Program-made: the position numbers and the translations under genes | Notes under the pieces: model-generated | Told to the model about the DNA's origin: nothing | Database searches by the model: none | The model's input: only the letters and a program-made list of their open reading frames with translations | From: an uncultured beta proteobacterium | Lineage (GTDB): Bacteria > Pseudomonadota > Gammaproteobacteria > Burkholderiales > Rhodocyclaceae | NCBI GenBank assembly: GCA_903932755.1 | Contig: CAIZHL010000587.1 | Coordinates: forward strand, 1 to 17,685 | Direction of reading: 5' to 3' | DNA length: 17,685 bases | Shown: positions 16,484-17,685 of the stretch, piece after piece | Position numbering within the stretch: position 1 is the stretch's first letter | Layout: each line of letters starts with the position of its first letter

Positions 16484-17602
16484 ATGCACCTGCTGGTCGA
16501 CATCTCGGCCCACGGCCTGGGCCACCTGGCGCAAACCGCGCCGGTGCTCGCAGCGCTTCACGCCTTGTTGCCCGACCTGCGACTGACGGTGCGCAGCCTG
16601 ATCCCCCGGGCCCGCCTGGCAAAGCGCATCGCAGTCGATTTCACGCACGTGCCCGAAGCGCGCGACTTCGGCTTCGTCATGCACAACGCGGTCGACATCG
16701 ATCTTGCGGCAAGCGCCCTGCGCTACCGCGAATTCCACGCCGGCTGGCGACAGCGGGTGGCGGCCGAAGCGGCCTGGCTGCGGCGCCACGAGGTCGATGC
16801 GCTGCTCAGCAACGTCGCCTATCTGCCGCTTGCGGCGGCGGCGGAAGCCGGCATTCCTGCCGCCGGCTTGTGCTCGCTGAACTGGGCCGATCTCTTCGCC
16901 CATTATTTCGCTGACGAGCCTTGGGCCGCCGACATCCACGCCCAGATACTGGGCGCCTACAACATGGCCGGCAGCTTCCTGCGCGTCACCCCCGGCCTGC
17001 CGATGGCGGACATCACGCGGCGGCAGGAGATCGCGCCGATCGCCGAAATCGGCCGGCGCGATCGCTCGCGGGTTTCGCGAATAATGGATCTGGACGAAAG
17101 TGAGCGCTGGCTTTTATTGGCCATGGGCGGCATGGAGTTTCGCCTTCCGGTGGAAAACTGGCCGCAGGTGCCGGGGCTTAACTGGCTGGTGCCGCCTGAA
17201 TGGCGGGTCACGCGGCAGGATGTACGCAGCTTCGACCTCCCCGGCCTGAAATTCACCGACCTCCTGGCCAGCGTCGATGCCGTGATCACCAAACCCGGCT
17301 ACGGCACCTTCGTCGAGGCGGCCTGCGGCGGCATCCCGATCCTGTATGTCGAGCGCAAGGACTGGCCGGAAACCCCCTGGTTCGCCGCCTGGCTCGCCAC
17401 CCGCGCGCGCGTCGCCGTGCTCGATCGCCGGCAACTGGCGGACGGCGACTTCACCGACGTATTGACCCGGCTCTGGCAGACTCCGGCCCCGGCCGTACCG
17501 GCGGCCACCGGCGCCGCGGCAGCGGCATGCCGGTTGGTGGAGGTCCTCGGTCTGGCCCCGGGCGGCAGGGGTGGTCAGGCATCGCCGCGCCGAAACAATT
17601 GA
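16484..17602 (+). CDS. GT-B fold glycosyltransferase-like protein (MurG/arabinokinase-N-terminal type)
   Basis: The product is 372 residues. The N-terminus HLLVDISAHGLGHLAQTAPV (2-21) has the GxGH loop of GT-B enzymes. The middle has NAVDIDLAASALRYREFHAGW (68-88), then SNVAYLPLAAAAEAGIPAAG (109-128) and LNWADLFAHYF (132-142), which resembles the N-terminal domain of plant L-arabinokinases and their bacterial relatives. The C-terminal half has VDAVITKPGYGTFVEAACGG (264-283), the MurG-like donor-binding pattern, and a predicted alanine-rich tail. No membrane segment or signal peptide is seen, so it is probably cytoplasmic. Donor and acceptor cannot be inferred. It follows the receiver-like gene by 6 bp; its stop overlaps the -35 box of rpsU. 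Confidence 0.72.
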   Translation: MHLLVDISAHGLGHLAQTAPVLAALHALLPDLRLTVRSLIPRARLAKRIAVDFTHVPEARDFGFVMHNAVDIDLAASALRYREFHAGWRQRVAAEAAWLRRHEVDALLSNVAYLPLAAAAEAGIPAAGLCSLNWADLFAHYFADEPWAADIHAQILGAYNMAGSFLRVTPGLPMADITRRQEIAPIAEIGRRDRSRVSRIMDLDESERWLLLAMGGMEFRLPVENWPQVPGLNWLVPPEWRVTRQDVRSFDLPGLKFTDLLASVDAVITKPGYGTFVEAACGGIPILYVERKDWPETPWFAAWLATRARVAVLDRRQLADGDFTDVLTRLWQTPAPAVPAATGAAAAACRLVEVLGLAPGGRGGQASPRRNN

Positions 17603-17626
17603 CATCAAGGGCAAAGCGTTTAGAAT
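17599..17626 (+). promoter_or_regulatory. Sigma-70 promoter of rpsU
   Basis: A perfect -35 TTGACA (17599-17604) and a -10 TAGAAT (17621-17626) are separated by 16 nt. Transcription should start near 17633, giving a leader of about 27 nt before rpsU. The -35 overlaps the stop codon of the upstream gene. Confidence 0.85.
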
Positions 17627-17659
17627 GCGCGCCTTTCCCGCCTCTTCAGGATTAACGCA

Positions 17660-17685
17660 ATGCCGGGTATTCGCCTCAAGGAAAA
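17660..17685 (+). CDS. rpsU: 30S ribosomal protein S21 (partial, first codons only)
   Basis: Only the first eight complete codons are in the window (MPGIRLKE), cut at the right edge. The N-terminus matches betaproteobacterial S21, which begins MPxIRxKENEPF. An AGGA sequence precedes the ATG at 17660 and a strong promoter lies upstream. rpsU near tsaD is a classic arrangement (the rpsU-dnaG-rpoD macromolecular synthesis region), here with the radical SAM, receiver-like and glycosyltransferase-like genes in between. The call depends on few residues but the context agrees. Confidence 0.8.

Overview
This is a GC-rich, densely coding chromosomal window with no gene-free stretch above about 130 bases. 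Product similarity and gene content (plsY, folB, tsaD and rpsU close together, a SulP transporter with a cyclic-nucleotide-binding tail, a TAXI-type TRAP transporter, a PA0069-type radical SAM protein) suggest a betaproteobacterium, probably from the Rhodocyclales or a related group. The lineage is an inference from gene content and base composition; there is no rRNA here to confirm it. I see no phage, insertion sequence, CRISPR array, tRNA or rRNA.

Left part (1-5826): the window opens inside a minus-strand DUF4139 exported protein. Divergent from it is a plus-strand pair, an exported chalcone-isomerase-like protein and a CaiB/BaiF CoA-transferase, joined by a TAATG stop/start overlap. Converging on these from the minus strand is a probable two-gene operon: a SulP anion transporter fused to STAS and cyclic-nucleotide-binding domains, followed by an exported DUF2927 protein.

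Middle (5947-11269): a tightly packed plus-strand run holds a TAXI solute-binding protein, a fused TRAP permease, DUF1850, an O6-alkylguanine-DNA alkyltransferase and XerD. Three successive junctions overlap (4, 4 and 14 nt), so transport, DNA repair and chromosome-dimer resolution genes are probably cotranscribed. The Cys-tRNA(Pro) deacylase gene ybaK follows with what looks like its own promoter.

Right part (11266-17685): folB and a TRIC-type channel gene overlap on the minus strand and diverge from plsY, which is followed by a tandem cyclic-nucleotide-binding protein. Converging on these are tsaD and a PA0069-type radical SAM gene. Divergent from the radical SAM gene are a degenerate receiver-like protein and a GT-B glycosyltransferase-like protein. 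The window ends at the first codons of rpsU, which has a clear sigma-70 promoter.

The most unusual signal is not a gene. A 24-bp sequence (first half AAAGTCGGCGCT, second half GGCGACACGGCG) occurs seven times with 1-3 mismatches per copy, six times on the plus strand and once on the minus strand. It lies in unrelated genes, is read in three different reading frames, and occurs once in non-coding DNA, so it looks like a DNA-level motif (uptake signal, protein-binding site or chromosome-architecture element). A second theme is -10 boxes sitting 6-12 nt from start codons (radical SAM gene, tsaD, ybaK, plsY), which suggests leaderless or near-leaderless transcripts.
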